A stretch of 64,000 bases of DNA from Vanilla planifolia (GCA_023846275.1 CM043875.1:9667958-9731957), one strand, 5' to 3'. Shown: positions 1 to 12,287, counted from the first letter of the stretch. Numbers and translations are program-made. The notes: generated by a model not told the origin, from the letters alone.

Positions 1-19
1 TAAAAATTTACTTATTATA

Positions 20-470
20 TGATTTGATATCCTTATTATACAATATGATCAGTATTGAAACAAGTGTACAAAAGAGAATATAATAATTTGATTAAATAGA
101 TAAGAATTCCAATGCATAGCATAATATGATCTTTTATATCATATGATATGATTGATTTATACTACGAAACCACTTCTAATTAGATGGTGTTAAAAATCGA
201 AGTGATAGTATAAATGCATTTATATAGTATGATATTATGTCATTATATAGTATGATCAATCATTAGTTTACAAATGATGACTAAAATACAAATCTAAAAT
301 AATCTCATATAGTAAGATAATTATCATCATATAGTATGACTAACATACTCTTTCTACAAATGAACTTGAGAATTTTGTAAGGTATGTTAATATTCATCAT
401 ATAATCTGAATAGTTCATTTTAATGTCATCATACATTATAATTTTATCAATTACATGGTATGATTTGTTA
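20..470. repeat. Degenerate short-motif repeat
   Basis: A motif close to CATATAGTATGAT recurs with variation at about 40, 125, 225, 250, 310, 330, 395 and 455, often preceded by TCATC or GTCAT. Spacing is irregular (roughly 30 to 90 bases), so this is either a very old minisatellite or a motif-rich part of an unrecognised repeat. No coding frame crosses it. No function can be read from it. Confidence 0.4.
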
Positions 471-3159
471 CCTAAACCTATAATGACTAGTTTAACTTTT
501 TTAAAAAATAAATTTTAGCCATTATTTGTCTATTAAGATTGTCATATTCAGCCTTATAAGTTATCTATTCAATTAAATGGGATAATAAATCATGAGAGAG
601 CAATATAATATAAAAATAAGCAATTAAAAGGATAATTTTAACATTCCAATTCTATGTAAAAGCTTTCTCATTTTCAAAGCTCCTGGAAATCATTCGTATA
701 GCTCTTGTGTTCTTAATCTTCCTTTATGTTTTTCAACCATCATTAATAAAATTTTTCAATCCATGCATATAATGGACCACTTGATTTTTACATTGGTTAT
801 TAATATCCATTATACAAGTTTTTATTGTCAAGAAGTTATATTGAGTTTACCATTTTTTCTTTATATTTTCTCTTAAATTGTTTCTATCGTAAGTCATATT
901 TTAATTAGCTATTATAAGTTGCTCTTTATTTTTATGAATCTTTTTACAAGGGTGTTTCACTTACTTATTTTTTAACAAAAGGTTATTGATTTCAGTGAGT
1001 TTATTGTTTCATGTTGAGGGATAGATATAAGATTATGTGTTTGTTCTACCACCTAAACAATTTTATTACTTTACTTATTATGATTTCATACAACATTTTT
1101 CAATGCTAAATAAGAGTTTATCAAAAGAAATACTTAATGTAGACAACATTAGTTACAAGATTGCAATATTTATTTTAAGCTTAATTGATTAACTTGAAAA
1201 GAAATATAATTTATCCTCTTCTTTATAGGAAGGCTTTAGTTACACCTATAATCACTAGGATAAAGTATCTTGAAGGTGACTAAATGACTAATTAAAGAAC
1301 AAAAATAAAGTTTCAACAAAGAGACAAATGAGCAGAATAAAGCTTAGAAATACAAAGTTCTATTAGCCAATAATGATATTAAAAGGGTCACTAAATAAAT
1401 TAAAAATAATATAAAGGATATATTCAACTTAGCTCAAGTAAACTCTTTGAAAGAATGATGTGAAAAGAATGTGTACAATATTATTTCACTTCAGCCCAAC
1501 TTTCTCAACCAAATCCTGAATGAATGTGATGATCTTAAAGGATAAATGCTTCTAAAAAATTTTTAATTGATCATTAATCATTACCTTATGTTTGGACTAT
1601 TTCTATAGAGTTTTTGGAAGGCTTCCAATGACTCTAAACACCCATAATGACTTTTAAAAATAATTAAAATATTCTAAAATTTAATCAAACCAATTATTAC
1701 TTACAAAAATAAATTATATGTATTAGATATTTTGAGGATCATATTTTATTTTAATATATTATTTGTAATAAATGTATAACATGTTAAACATTAACATACC
1801 ATACTTAATAATTGAGTTGGCTCTCAACTATATTATCTGAACTAAATGTATTGTACATTAAGTATCATATGTGATCATTAGATCTTAAGTTACGCATTTA
1901 ATATATCATCTATTCCCTTGCCCACAAAGATAGTTGAAATAAACATATTATATGTAATGGTAACATATTGTTTGTAAAGCTTTAAAAGTAGTTTTTCTCT
2001 TAGCATATTATCCTTTAAACCAATATACTTGTTAAGTTGAACTATATATACTATATGTTAGGTATAATATACCAAACATTATATTGAATTTTAGACATTT
2101 CTAAGATTTTTATTCTAAGAATTTTGAATAAGTTCTATGAATGCAATCTTATATATTTAATCTTTAGTAAGGCAATTCTATATACGAGAAAATATATGTT
2201 AATGAATGCCTTAACTTTCTTTGAATGAAAGTTTTGAAGAGTTTTAGCTCAAATTCTCAAAATCTCATAATTATCTTAATATCTCAAGAATTTTATCATA
2301 GGTTTTAACATGTTAAGAACAAAGAGGCTCTCCAAAGAATCTTTTTCATGGGTGTTCAAGTTTCATGTTTGATGCTAATTACATCATCACAAAGACTATT
2401 AATTAAGCCTTTTAGTTAAGAATAAACTATATAATTTGCTCATTGAAATAATTTTAAAATACGTGATTAGAAATACTTAAAGAAAACATATTAGTATAAT
2501 AATGAACTAGTTTTGTTTTCATTAAATAAGTTATCAATGGATTAATGGTTGAATAATAAATGCTAATGAGGTTGTGATAATTAAGATAATGAATATTATA
2601 GTATATATTATATTGATATATGTAGAGTGTTATAATTTATATATGTGTTGTGTAATTTTAGAGAACTTGGATGAGAAAGAGAATAATTAAATTACTTGAT
2701 ATCATTTAGGTAGACTACATCATTTATTTAAAAGTATAATGTGATGTTATCTTATATTTTCACATGTAATACCTTATGATATATATACAATTTGTGGAAT
2801 TGAGAGATGATTGATGTATTTGAATGACATGGATATATGAATTGCATGTGATGCATCTTGTTAGTTACATGATAAAATGTTGATTGCTACTTACTAAGTG
2901 CAAAAATATGTAATGTATTATCATCTACAAGTAATATGCTATTGTAATATAGAAATTGTGAAATAGAACATGTGCTCATGAATAAATAGTTAATGAGCTA
3001 AGTGAAAGAAGAGGTTTGAAGATTCTATTGAGAATAAAGAAAGGACTATTAAGCCAATTGATGTGAAAAGCTAAAAAATGATATTGAGAACAAAGAAATG
3101 AATAATGAAAGCAAGCATGATTGTACTTATGTTGTGCGTTAAAATTTAGAAAGATAAAT
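471..3159. other. Unassigned AT-rich intergenic DNA
   Basis: No gene, RNA or clear element was recognised in this stretch. Its texture (AT-rich, short purine runs, a Y-rich block near 2,640-2,940) resembles old LTR sequence, but no PBS, PPT or coding motif could be fixed. Around 1,300-1,540 the + strand shows a broken lysine- and asparagine-rich frame that could be a gag coiled-coil remnant; that is too weak to call. Confidence 0.4.
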
Positions 3160-3300
3160 ATAAGGGTCTCCACATAACCAAGTATTATGAAATAGGTCAC
3201 TTGACTAATTGCAATAAGAAATAGGGTAGTAGTACTAATCGCCATAAAGGTACTAAGTTGGTTAAGAGAAAACCAAGACTAGAATGAAAAGATCACATAA
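3160..3300 (+). pseudogene. Possible gag zinc-knuckle fragment
   Basis: On the + strand at about 3,190-3,280 a short frame reads YYEIGHLTNCNKK, then a stop, then a lysine/arginine-rich tail. This resembles the second half of a CCHC zinc knuckle (GH....C followed by basic residues) of a Ty3/gypsy gag. The first two cysteines are not preserved, and the H-to-C spacing is one residue short. It lies directly left of LTR A, with a purine-rich run (3,341-3,359) between them, so it may belong to a pol-deleted element whose 3' LTR is LTR A. The call rests on a short motif only. Confidence 0.28.
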
Positions 3301-4060
3301 AAATTTATTAAAACAATATTTTCAATGTAGTTAAGTACTACAAAATGGGATAGTAGGGTTGTAATATCATTTATTATCAAATTACAAAGAAAAATATCTC
3401 ATAAAACATGTCAAAATTTAAAATAAAAATAAAGTATTCTAAAATATAAAAATAAATATAAAATTGGATAGAGATAAGTCTAATATAGTTTATTTCATCT
3501 TAATCAGAGTTTATTTAGAATTTTTGTGAATTATTGAAGTTAATAATTATAAATATAAATAATATTTTTTTATATAAATAATATATATTTATATTAACTA
3601 TTTATGATAAAAACAAAAAATAACCCTTTTTCCTCTGAACCTTTTACCTGAACGAACTTTTGGAAAGGATTTCACAATTGTTACCCAAAGTTTTGTCGTA
3701 GAGCCGCTTCGCTAATGATGAAGATGTCGATTGCCATTATCCTTTTAGGGGAGTCAAGGATTTGAAGTCAATTTGCATCGTCAGGAACCACACATAAGAT
3801 CAAAAAAACTGAAAATGGAATTTGAGTTTATTTCTCCTGAATTAACTTCAAATCTTTCTAATTTATGAAAAGAATCAAAGTATCCAATCTTAAATTTTTA
3901 TTTGATTATTATAATGATTAGGAAGGAATTTGATAAAGATTTATAAGCTAAGGTTTTAGAAAAAAAAAGAAAACTAAAAAGAACAAGTGAAAAGTGGCTA
4001 TTTTTGTGATTTAAGAAGCAAGTTATACAATTCTATTATGATATTTTGAAAATTTTAATT

Positions 4061-4108
4061 TATGTGAAAATATAAACAAAATTATGTGAAAATATAAACA
4101 AAATTATG
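4061..4108 (+). repeat. 22-bp tandem duplication in LTR A
   Basis: The unit TATGTGAAAATATAAACAAA plus AT occurs twice without mismatch, followed by a six-base partial unit. Perfect copies inside a strongly diverged LTR point to a recent local slippage or duplication. Confidence 0.85.
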
Positions 4109-4549
4109 TCATGAAAATTATAATTGTTAGAATAAAATTGATAAAAAATAGAAGTTGAAAAATTATAGGATAATCCCAAATAATGAGAAAAAAGTTGAGG
4201 TAGGCTTTCTGATATAAATATTATATATGAATGCCTAATGTGTTACTAATTATTAAAATTAAGACCTTGGATGTAAATATTATATAGAGCATAAGGTATT
4301 GATATACTAATGTCTTGTTATCATGTATAATTGCATGAAAATTTAAACTTGGAAAATGATTTATGCTTTGTTAAATGTTTGGGATGATTACTTATGCAAT
4401 CATTTATTTGTTGAGATGATACGAAAATACTAAGTAAAATAAGGATTTTTCTTATGAAAATAAGTTAAAAAATTGAATGATATGAATGAATAGTGAATTC
4501 TTTAAGAAAATAATTTAAAATGTATTGTTCTTTGTGATTAGTAGTTATT

Positions 4550-4800
4550 ATGTCACAAGATTAAGATATTATCATAGTGAGGTGGCTAGTGGTTAGTGGG
4601 CCACAAGATTAAGATATTATCATCGTGAGGTGGCTAGTGATCAGTGAGTTATAGGATTAAGATACTATCACCATGAATAAGCAAATGACTAATGGATCAC
4701 AAGATCGAGACATTACCACCTTAAGATGACCAGTGACCAGTGAGCTATAAGACTAAGATTTGTTATCGTGAGATGGTTAGTGGCAGTGGATTGTACTATT
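4550..4800 (+). repeat. 48-bp tandem array in LTR A, about five units
   Basis: Units begin near 4,579, 4,627, 4,675 and 4,723 with a period of 47-48 bases. The best-preserved unit contains GGTGGCTAGTGGTTAGTGGG followed by CCACAAGATTAAGATATTAT. The core TGGCTAGTGG(C)CA is an imperfect palindrome. The same array, reverse-complemented, is present in LTR C (about six units) and is reduced to under two units in LTR B. Its place upstream of the transcribed part of the LTR would suit a U3 enhancer array, but that is inference. Confidence 0.88.
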
Positions 4801-5680
4801 GAGAATTGCAGCAAAGATATGTACATAAAAATATGATAAGACTAAGCATTATTGTGCATGAGAATATGATGCGATAAATCAATAAATGAAATTTTTATTA
4901 TAACTAACTAAACTAAAAAGTGGTTAGTTCACATAAGTTTATTTAATTAAATGAAAACATGCACTTATAAGTAACACCAAATTAAGAAAAAAAATTAAAA
5001 ATAGAATAAAAGGAAGCATCTGTTAATTATTTCTTTTAGAGATTATAACATATTTTTTATTGATATCATATCATATTTTTTATTTTATATTTTAATATAA
5101 ATAAGACTGTTTGCTTAGATACTATAGTTGATGCTTATGATTAGACACTACTTTTGATTATCTTAAATTACTATTTATTTTATATTTTATTTATTATTAG
5201 AGATAGCCTACTAAGTCAGTGATAGTTAATTTATCCTTTCTTTGATACTAACATTTTAAGTATATTAGAATCTCAACAAAAAGAGGATCACCCATAAGAA
5301 TAGTTTGTAAGAAAAGAAAGAATTAAAACTACAAAGGTTTTTATTGTAAGAGTTATGTTAAATAATTTATTAATCATGTTATAAACTGTGTATTATATAA
5401 GTATGTAAAAATTGGTTATAAAATTATACAAAACTATGAAAACTATAACATGTAATTATTGTGATAGTTTTTATTATTTATAGTTATTAGATTTAATTAT
5501 TTATAATTAAAAGTTATGAATATAAACTACATGATTATGATATTATGGACATAAATATTATACTAATATACTTGTAAATTATAATAATAAAAAAATATAG
5601 GAGATATTTAGCTATTTAAATTTGAAATTTAAGAGAAAAGAAATAGAGTTTTGTATGAAAAAATAGGAATGTCAGATTAT

Positions 5681-5691
5681 TGGTATCAGAG
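5681..5691 (+). other. Primer-binding site of element A
   Basis: TGGTATCAGAG is the perfect start of the usual plant retrotransposon PBS complementary to the 3' end of initiator-Met tRNA. It lies seven bases after the LTR end, which fixes LTR A as a 5' LTR on the + strand. Confidence 0.85.
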
Positions 5692-6059
5692 TAATTGAAG
5701 TCTTAGAGACCAATACTTGAATGGCATTTTCTTGAATATCATAAATACTATTGAATGAAGTATGTAAAATCACATGTGTTATACATTCATATGATATTTT
5801 TCTTGAGTATTTCAATTTGATATGTCCAATAGTTTTTGATAACGAATGTTGTAATAAGAAATTTCATTTTTATGATTTAGGATGAAATTAAGGGAAACAA
5901 ATCTGAGTGATGAAGCTACCTGTATCAATAATGAAGGAAAAGCCCCTATAGCTTGGAGTAGGAAGAGAATATTTATTGAATGAATTGGTTGAATTCCTAT
6001 TATCAAGAAGAAGTATAGTCGTTACAAAGAAATTCGAGAAAGGTCATCACATAGATAGG

Positions 6060-6900
6060 TTAGTTGGATAATTTCTTAAGTTACATCCACCTTAATATTT
6101 AGATGTAGTAGATCTTATACTAGCAAAGGATTTGCTTGATAACATTAAAACATTATTCAATAGCATTCTTTACCTTATAAAAAAGAGTCTCCTTGGTAGC
6201 CATTGTGATGAAAGGAATTACAAAAGATTAATGGGTGGGCCAAAAAAGGCTAAAGTTTAAAAATAAAAAAATTGGAAATATATTAGTAAGATTTTTATAA
6301 AACTTTAATGAAATGGTTTATTCCTCCTTCAGGAAGAAACCAAATACAAGATGAATTGAGAAGATTATATCAAGGGAGCTTGACTATTACAACTTATGAA
6401 TAAAAATTTTCATCACTTACCAAATTTGTTCTTGAGATGGTAATGATAGAAGAATAAAACTATTATATATATATATTCAAAAAGGGGCTATGAGATTCTA
6501 TTAAAAGCATTATAACTCAATTGGAGTTTTCTTCGTATAGAGAACTGGTAGTCATCTAATCGCAAGGAGCTTCTACTTGTTCATCCTCAAGCCATACTGG
6601 ACTACCAGAGAGTTGACTTAATTAAATTATAAACATTCTTAAGCCATGTTGTAACCTTGAATTTTCTAAAAACAAGGATTTCATGCAAATTACAATGCCA
6701 TATCATGGTTATGGATAAGGTTAAGGCCATGTAAGCTGAACATAAGAATCCTATGACTCATCACATGCATAACAAGTTATTCATGCTAGTTTAAATTAAA
6801 AAAACCTAATTCGCTAAATCAAATGGGAAAGGAATCACTTAGGTTAACAAAGGTCCAACATAAGCTAGCAAAAGTAAGGGATGTAACTTGTATAAATGAG
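6060..6900 (+). pseudogene. gag: Element A gag remnant (Ty3/gypsy retrotransposon gag)
   Basis: Gag forms the capsid of the virus-like particle. Reading across frameshifts on the + strand, about 6,200-6,240 gives a trace of the RLMGGPKKA segment that usually precedes the capsid helix. Positions 6,350-6,440 give DELRRLYQGSLTITTYE then a stop (CAA to TAA) then KFSSLTKFVLEMV. Positions 6,520-6,555 give LEFSSYRELV. These match the family pattern (D-E-F..L-K-Q-G.-M-T-V..Y...F..L..-F-A-P-E-.-V ... Y-R-E-L-V). The basic linker continues to about 6,900, but a zinc knuckle is not clear. The leader between PBS and gag is about 350 bases. The frame is broken many times and cannot be functional. Confidence 0.78.
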
Positions 6901-7039
6901 TTTAGTCTTAAAGAAAATAAAAACTAAAGAATAATTTAAGTAGGTAGCACAACTATTCATTCCAATAGTTAATGATCATTGATGGATATCACTTGATTAT
7001 GAATTAATAAGTTCATGCTTTGAGTCTTATAATAATTAG

Positions 7040-9053
7040 TTGTGACTTTTACCTTAGGCCCTACCTAAGCATCACATTAATAAATATCACTTCATTTACT
7101 TGTGCATACAAAAAAATTTCTTTCCTTTCTTTATACCTCTTTACTTTTGCATTTAAAATCATAATGCATTTTAAAATATATCCTCATAATAAAATGTGCA
7201 ACCCTTCGAATAGAATAGTATCAAAGTATAACATCTTATCTTGTATTAAACATGCTACAATTTTAATAGTTCATAAAATTTTCATTGATTATTATAATGC
7301 TAATAATACTACAAATTTTATATTGTTTCAAAGTATTACAAAAACGTTTCATCAATTCACTTGCCTCACTTTATCCCATGTAAACTAAGCCACCATCATA
7401 AGTTTAATAAGCAATTGCCAACACAAACATCACATGCATATAAAAATTTGAGTCATATTTCTTGTAAGGTCGATATCACATTTAATTGTAATTCACATAA
7501 TATAGCTAAATAATTACATAAAGATCAACATTCATATACAATTATTTTTCATTTCCCTTTATCTCATGTGACTTGCTAGTAACCATTTATTTCATTACTG
7601 GAATTTCTTAGCCATTTCTTTAGCATGGTTTATTATTGTCTTACCTTTTACATGGTCTATTATTTTCCTAGGAGTTCTCTTTCCTTTATGTGACTTATAT
7701 CATCCAAAACCATTTTACTTTACATGAATTCTTATTGCCTAAGCATTCTCCTACCTTTATAATTCACATATATTTGATACATCGCTTGAATGATCAATAC
7801 ATTTTATGTTCATAGAACATGCTCATTATATAACATAATACATTGATCTGATGCAACTATTAATCACGCCATATGCTATACTCTTGCTCATCATAATCAA
7901 AGCATCGCACATCTGTAATTCTACAAAGTAATTATGTCAATGAAAAAATATATAATAGGCATCATTCCTTCAAGCATATGTACATTCAATTAGTTTAGAC
8001 CACGTACCTAAATACTAGAGAGTTTATAATTAATTCCTTTCTCAATCTCTTTTCTTTCTTGTAATTACACATATAGTGTATATTACCATTTATTCATGTA
8101 TTCAACACACTACATTCTTTAGAACATTTCTTTGTTTATTTCATCACTCTCATAGTGTTTATCACATCTAATTGCATCATTTAAGCTCTAAAAGATCCAT
8201 CAAATTGAAGTCAATTTGCTTTGATTGTATCGTCAGTTAACTCTTCATTTGATTGCTCTCAGATTCTTCTTGGATTATCTATTCCCTCTATAAGACCATC
8301 TAATATCAAATATTCATTAGATTGTCTAACTTACACATGACAAAGACTTAAGACCTTTTTCTCAAAATTTCTAGGACTATTCAATGCTCTCATTGGATCT
8401 TTCAATACTCAACAAATAATCAACAAAATGTACATTAAGAGTCCAATTAAAACCTCAAGTTCATTCTTTATTTTTATTGAATCATCTAATGATCACTATA
8501 TATACTTCATTATAGGTTGTGTTAACTCTTACAATACATCTACACAAGTCTCAATAGTTTCATAGAGTTACATTATAAATGTTCCCCTTTTCTTATGCAA
8601 ATTTATTTTGTGCTTTATGATGTGGAGCCTTATTAGATCTCATGGATATTCAAGTGTACAACAAATACTTCAAAATCAGTTCCTTCTCTAATTCCCCAAA
8701 TATTTCTTCCTTCACAAACTCTTCTTTCTCCTTCAATATAAGGCATCAAAGCTTAAAACGAGAGCTCATTCTTTCTCCTACTTAGTAGAACATGTATAAT
8801 ATAAGGTGTTATAACATCTCCTCAATCAAACTTTATAAAGCTTTATATTCCTTGAATTTCAATGCCAAGTGACTCCAAAAATTGTCAAACAATATTTGTT
8901 CTAGCTACTCATCGATCTTTACAGTTTCTTATCAATCTCATAACGTTTTCATTTTATTTGGTATTTAACATTCTTTCATATCGACTTATTTTCAGTCCCA
9001 AAGAAATTACTGTCACTAAAATCCTTGTATATTATTCTATAATATTAACTATT
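7040..9053 (-). repeat. 3' LTR of element D
   Basis: This block of about 2.0 kb lies between the PPT and the start of element A. Its left (3') end, CACATTAATAAATATCACTT near 7,070, matches CACATTAATCAATACCACTT near 12,306 right of the PBS, as expected for the two LTR ends. A small duplication (CATGGTTTATTATTGTCTTACC / CATGGTCTATTATTTTCCTAGG, about 7,625-7,675) lies inside. Open frames at 7,020-7,388 and 8,862-9,086 within it have no family resemblance and are treated as chance. Confidence 0.62.
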
Positions 9054-9054
9054 T

Positions 9055-9070
9055 GTCTCCCTCCTTTAGG
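9055..9070 (-). other. Polypurine tract of element D
   Basis: The minus strand reads CCTAAAGGAGGGAGAC just before the presumed LTR start and about 120 bases after the end of the integrase reading. This is the usual site for plus-strand DNA priming. Confidence 0.55.
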
Positions 9071-9189
9071 TGTCACCCACGTATAGTAATCAATATGACC
9101 CTTTGTACAAAAACACTCCCTTTGAACATTTTTCAAATTTGCATTCACTTCAAAATTATAAAATACATTGGTATTCAATTTAGTTTAAT

Positions 9190-10770
9190 AAAATGTATAT
9201 AAGAGCTCTCAAGAGGTTATAGGTTCCTGACATGAATTTTATTCTTAAACTCAACACAATTAAGGATACTTCTTAAGGATATTGACCCCAAGATGACATT
9301 TAACTTCTCTTTCTAAATGATTCACTTATTCTACTTTATTCAATGAAATCTCTTTCTTTCTTAATTTCTTGATTTCTTTACCTATAAACACCATTAGCTT
9401 TTCTTCATAGCTCAAACTGGGTTGTGCCATCATAACATTTGGATCATATTCCACAATATTTGGAGGATCAATAACACACCTTATATTTGAAACATGGAAC
9501 ATATCATGTGTCCCAACCAATTTTGGTGGTAGAGCTACTGTATACGCAGCTTTTCTAATTCTTTCTAAATTATGGAACAGTCAAATGCATTATAGCCTTT
9601 ATTTGTCACCTTTTTCAAAACAAGATACACCCTTCATAAGGCTTATCTTCAAGAATACATGCTCACCTTCCAAAAATTCATTTTTTTATTTAGCATTAAA
9701 TTATTATTTTAAGAGGTTTTATCATTTTACAATTATTTCTCTAATAATTGGGACTTTTTTAATTTCTTTCACCAATTTAAGACCTACTAAAAAGTTTTCG
9801 TTCTTTTCATGTCACAGTTGGCATTTTCTTCCATACAATGCTTCACATGGTATCAAACCTCTTGTATGCTAGATTTTTAGTCTAAGTGAAGCTAATCAAG
9901 GTTATTTGCACTTCTTAATTACCTCTAAAGTGAAGGGCATAAAAATCTAATCATATCTTCTCTCGTTCTAGTTTTTCTTTTAGCCTATCTATTAATCTAA
10001 AGATAGAATGTAGTATTGAACTTTAATCAACTATCAAAAACTTCTTGCACCATTATCCAAAAATTAGAAGTAAATTTGAAATCTTAATAAGATATTATCA
10101 CTTTAGTCATTCCAAATAACCTTACAATTTCTATTAGTATAGTTCCACATTAATCAATGGATTTGCTCTCCATGTCTTTGGACAACTATGTCTAAAACTA
10201 TCACATTGATATGATCTTTGTTTAAAACAAGGAGTTCACACATCTTGAAAGGAAAAAAGTAATCATAGGCCTGATTACCAAATGTTCTAACCAAATTAGA
10301 ATCATGTATTGACAGTCTTATGATATAATAAATATATCTCTCTTGTAAAAAAATTGAAAATTTTGTTAACATAATTTTGTTCTAGCCTCTTAATAGAATT
10401 CATAGTCTTGATTTCCAAAAAGTGTGCAAACTTTGTTAATTTACCCATAACTAATATTGTAAAACATATTAGCTAGTCCTTGAAAGTTCCACAACAAAGT
10501 CCATAAATATCACCTCCCACTTCCATACAAGAATTAGGAGTGCTTTCTAAAGTCCACTAAACCTATGTTTCTTGCTATGGACTTATTGATTGACCATGCA
10601 TTTGCTAACATAATCAATTCTATCCCTTTTTCATACCAAGCCACCACAAAGATCATTTTATGTCTTACTATATCTTTGTCATGATAACATAAATGGAATA
10701 TTTAGTATCATAAGCTTCTTGTATTAAGATTTTCTTCCATTTAGCTTCAGATAAAACATATAATTATGCT
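9190..10770 (-). pseudogene. pol: Element D integrase remnant
   Basis: Integrase joins the cDNA copy to the host chromosome. On the minus strand, with stops and frameshifts, the domains appear in normal order. The HHCC zinc-finger region includes EAYDTKYSIYV (10,690-10,725) and WWLGMKKGIELI (about 10,620-10,650). Next come remnants of the KWE..-MDFVVEL segment (about 10,480-10,540) and the catalytic-core segment DSRFTSNFW..VQEVF with LKFNTTF (10,000-10,085). CEALYGRKCQL follows at 9,817-9,852, then EGEHVFLKISLMKGV (9,621-9,670). The C-terminal block 9,326-9,520 contains HDMFHVSNIR and LSYEEKLMVFIGKEIKKLRK. The reading ends near 9,190 with LKKYP and no clear chromodomain beyond it. These motifs are those of plant chromovirus polyproteins. 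The gene is dead. Confidence 0.85.
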
Positions 10771-11199
10771 TTGAAATGCAAGTTTTCAATTTCATTATGA
10801 TTGAAATAATCCCCCTTTCTATCAAGATTCAAGCTTTTATCTTCTATACCTATCCTTTAACAGTTTATAATCAATGAACTACAATTGCTAATTCAGAGAA
10901 ATTTCTCTTTTTCATTATACACGTAACATTTAATTACAAAAAAGACAATTTAAAATTTAGTTACGCCTTCTCAATAGTAGGTATTAAGCTATTCAGACTA
11001 GTTCTTCAACTTTAAGTAATCTTTCTTTGATGGTATATAATTCTATCTCATAACATTTTATCAACATGGGTCATTTTATTTACCTTAAGTTTAAATCTTT
11101 CTATGCAAAAATGTATTTAACTAGATGACTTGCATTCTCAAAAAATATTATGCTTCCATATCTTTAAGACAAATAAGATTGTAGTAAATTTAGATCATG
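10771..11199 (-). other. Deleted pol region between gag and integrase of D
   Basis: About 430 bases separate the gag zinc-knuckle remnant from the start of integrase, where a full element would hold about 2 kb of protease, RT and RNase H. No FIDD/YXDD, DTG or DYREL motif was found in any frame, so a large internal deletion is inferred. Confidence 0.6.
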
Positions 11200-12150
11200 A
11201 TTTGGATAGTTCTTTTCATGAGGTCATAGCTACTCAAAACTCTCTCATTCTATAAAACTGCATACCATAATCCTCGTAAGAAAGTAGTTCTTTTCTTGGC
11301 ATCTATAGCATTTTAACCCACTCTTTTCTCTTTCCTCTAGCATTCTTTCCATTATTATTTCCTACAATCTTACATTGTGTTTTTGTCCTTCTAATCCTTT
11401 AGATAAAGTAGAATTCTATAGCTTTACATTAATAATAATTTGCTTCTTCAATTTATGCCATATTAATGTAGAAATTTAGGACCTTTCTTTCTCTTTTCTT
11501 GTGTCATCTTATACTTTCATTATCAATATGATCTTGATTAACTTGATGGATAACTTCAACCAGCTCCTTATTTGTATGAAATATCAATGAAGCCATAATA
11601 CTATAAATTGTGTTTTCTAGCTCCTTTTAGAATATTTACATTTATAGTCTACCATGAGCATTATCTTAAAAGCACACTTTGACAAAGTAGAAAATATGTA
11701 CTCATACTAAGCTATAGTCATGCCCCACTAAGCTAACATGCATAATTCATCTCACATCCTATCTTTAGCAAATGTTGAAACATAACACTCTCTAAATACT
11801 CTATAAAATTCTCACCATAATGTTTCCAAATCTGACTTCCTATCAAACCATAACTTTTTTAGACCACCCATCAATTCCTAGCAATTTTGCTCATCATTAA
11901 TAATGAAACTCTTCTATTCTCTAAACATATCATGCTTTCAGACAACATTTTGCATGTGCTCCTACCATTCTTTTGTATGGACTAGATCAACACATCAGAG
12001 AAGTATGGTGAAAGTAATTTCTGAAATTGTTCTACTTATCTTGTTGATATTCCTCCACATATCTGTTTAAAGGGGACCATATCTCTTCATATTGAACAAT
12101 GCTAGCTAACTCATTTAACTATAACTCTTGGTTTATTTTGGGTTTTTCAA
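11200..12150 (-). pseudogene. gag: Element D gag remnant
   Basis: On the minus strand, positions 11,870-11,660 read across frames as W..-HYGENF then VFRECYVSTFAKDRM, a stop, DELCMLA, a stop, WGMTIA, a stop, YEYIFSTLSKCA. This fits the gypsy gag pattern of F...F-P.-.-R.-.-M..E-F..L..G.-M-T-V..Y...F..L.-.-A. ASLIFHTNKELVEV (about 11,600-11,560) matches the following L-..Y-.-E-L-V block. CYRCQEK (about 11,300) looks like the start of the CCHC knuckle with a frameshift after it. Stops arise mostly where a Q, R or W codon would be expected. Confidence 0.75.
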
Positions 12151-12276
12151 TTACTTTATAATCATTTAACAAATAATAAGAAATAGTATATGGAATAATA
12201 GTGTCAAATATGTGTTTAGTTCCTTATAATGATTATCTACACCTCTCACATAATCTTATATTATTTATCTAACTTA

Positions 12277-12287
12277 CTTTGATACTA
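12277..12287 (-). other. Primer-binding site of element D (mutated)
   Basis: The minus strand reads TAGTATCAAAG, two transitions away from TGGTATCAGAG. It sits between gag and the LTR-like stub that begins at about 12,290, which is the correct place and orientation. Confidence 0.6.

Larger units (their letters stand above)
3360..5674 (+). repeat. LTR A (5' LTR of element A)
   Basis: The left edge TGTAATATC follows a purine-rich run (3,341-3,359); the right edge ...GTCA lies seven bases before the PBS. The LTR aligns along its length with the reverse complements of LTR B and LTR C. Examples are the ATCTCATAAAA segment near 3,395, the TAAGAAGCAAG segment near 4,012, the ATTAAAATTAAGACCTT segment near 4,253 and the CCTACTAAGTCAGTGATAG segment near 5,209. 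It holds a 48-bp tandem array and a 22-bp duplication. A PPT-like tract to the left of a 5' LTR is odd and could mean that an LTR-internal-LTR-internal recombinant once existed here. Confidence 0.78.
3360..7020 (+). mobile_element. Element A: truncated Ty3/gypsy LTR retrotransposon
   Basis: Element A reads on the + strand as an LTR of about 2.3 kb, a primer-binding site, an untranslated leader and a decayed gag, and then stops at about 7,020 where element D (opposite strand) begins. Protease, RT, RNase H, integrase and the 3' LTR are absent. The LTR is related to LTR B (26,126-28,268) and LTR C (53,735-56,225) in reverse orientation. The initiator-Met-type PBS and long LTR fit the Tekay/Del group of chromoviruses, but without pol in A the clade is inferred through copy B, whose pol adjoins the same LTR family. 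Confidence 0.75.

Noticed and set aside
4550..4800. Regularly spaced 48-bp repeats as a CRISPR-like array
   Set aside because: The units are contiguous and diverged with no unique spacers, the array lies in an LTR, and the genome is a plant's.
7020..7388. 122-codon + strand frame, the longest in the window
   Set aside because: It lies inside the 3' LTR of element D, antisense to that element. Composition is driven by AT content and no family motif was seen.
8862..9086. 74-codon + strand frame
   Set aside because: It crosses the PPT and LTR start of element D on the opposite strand; no protein resemblance.
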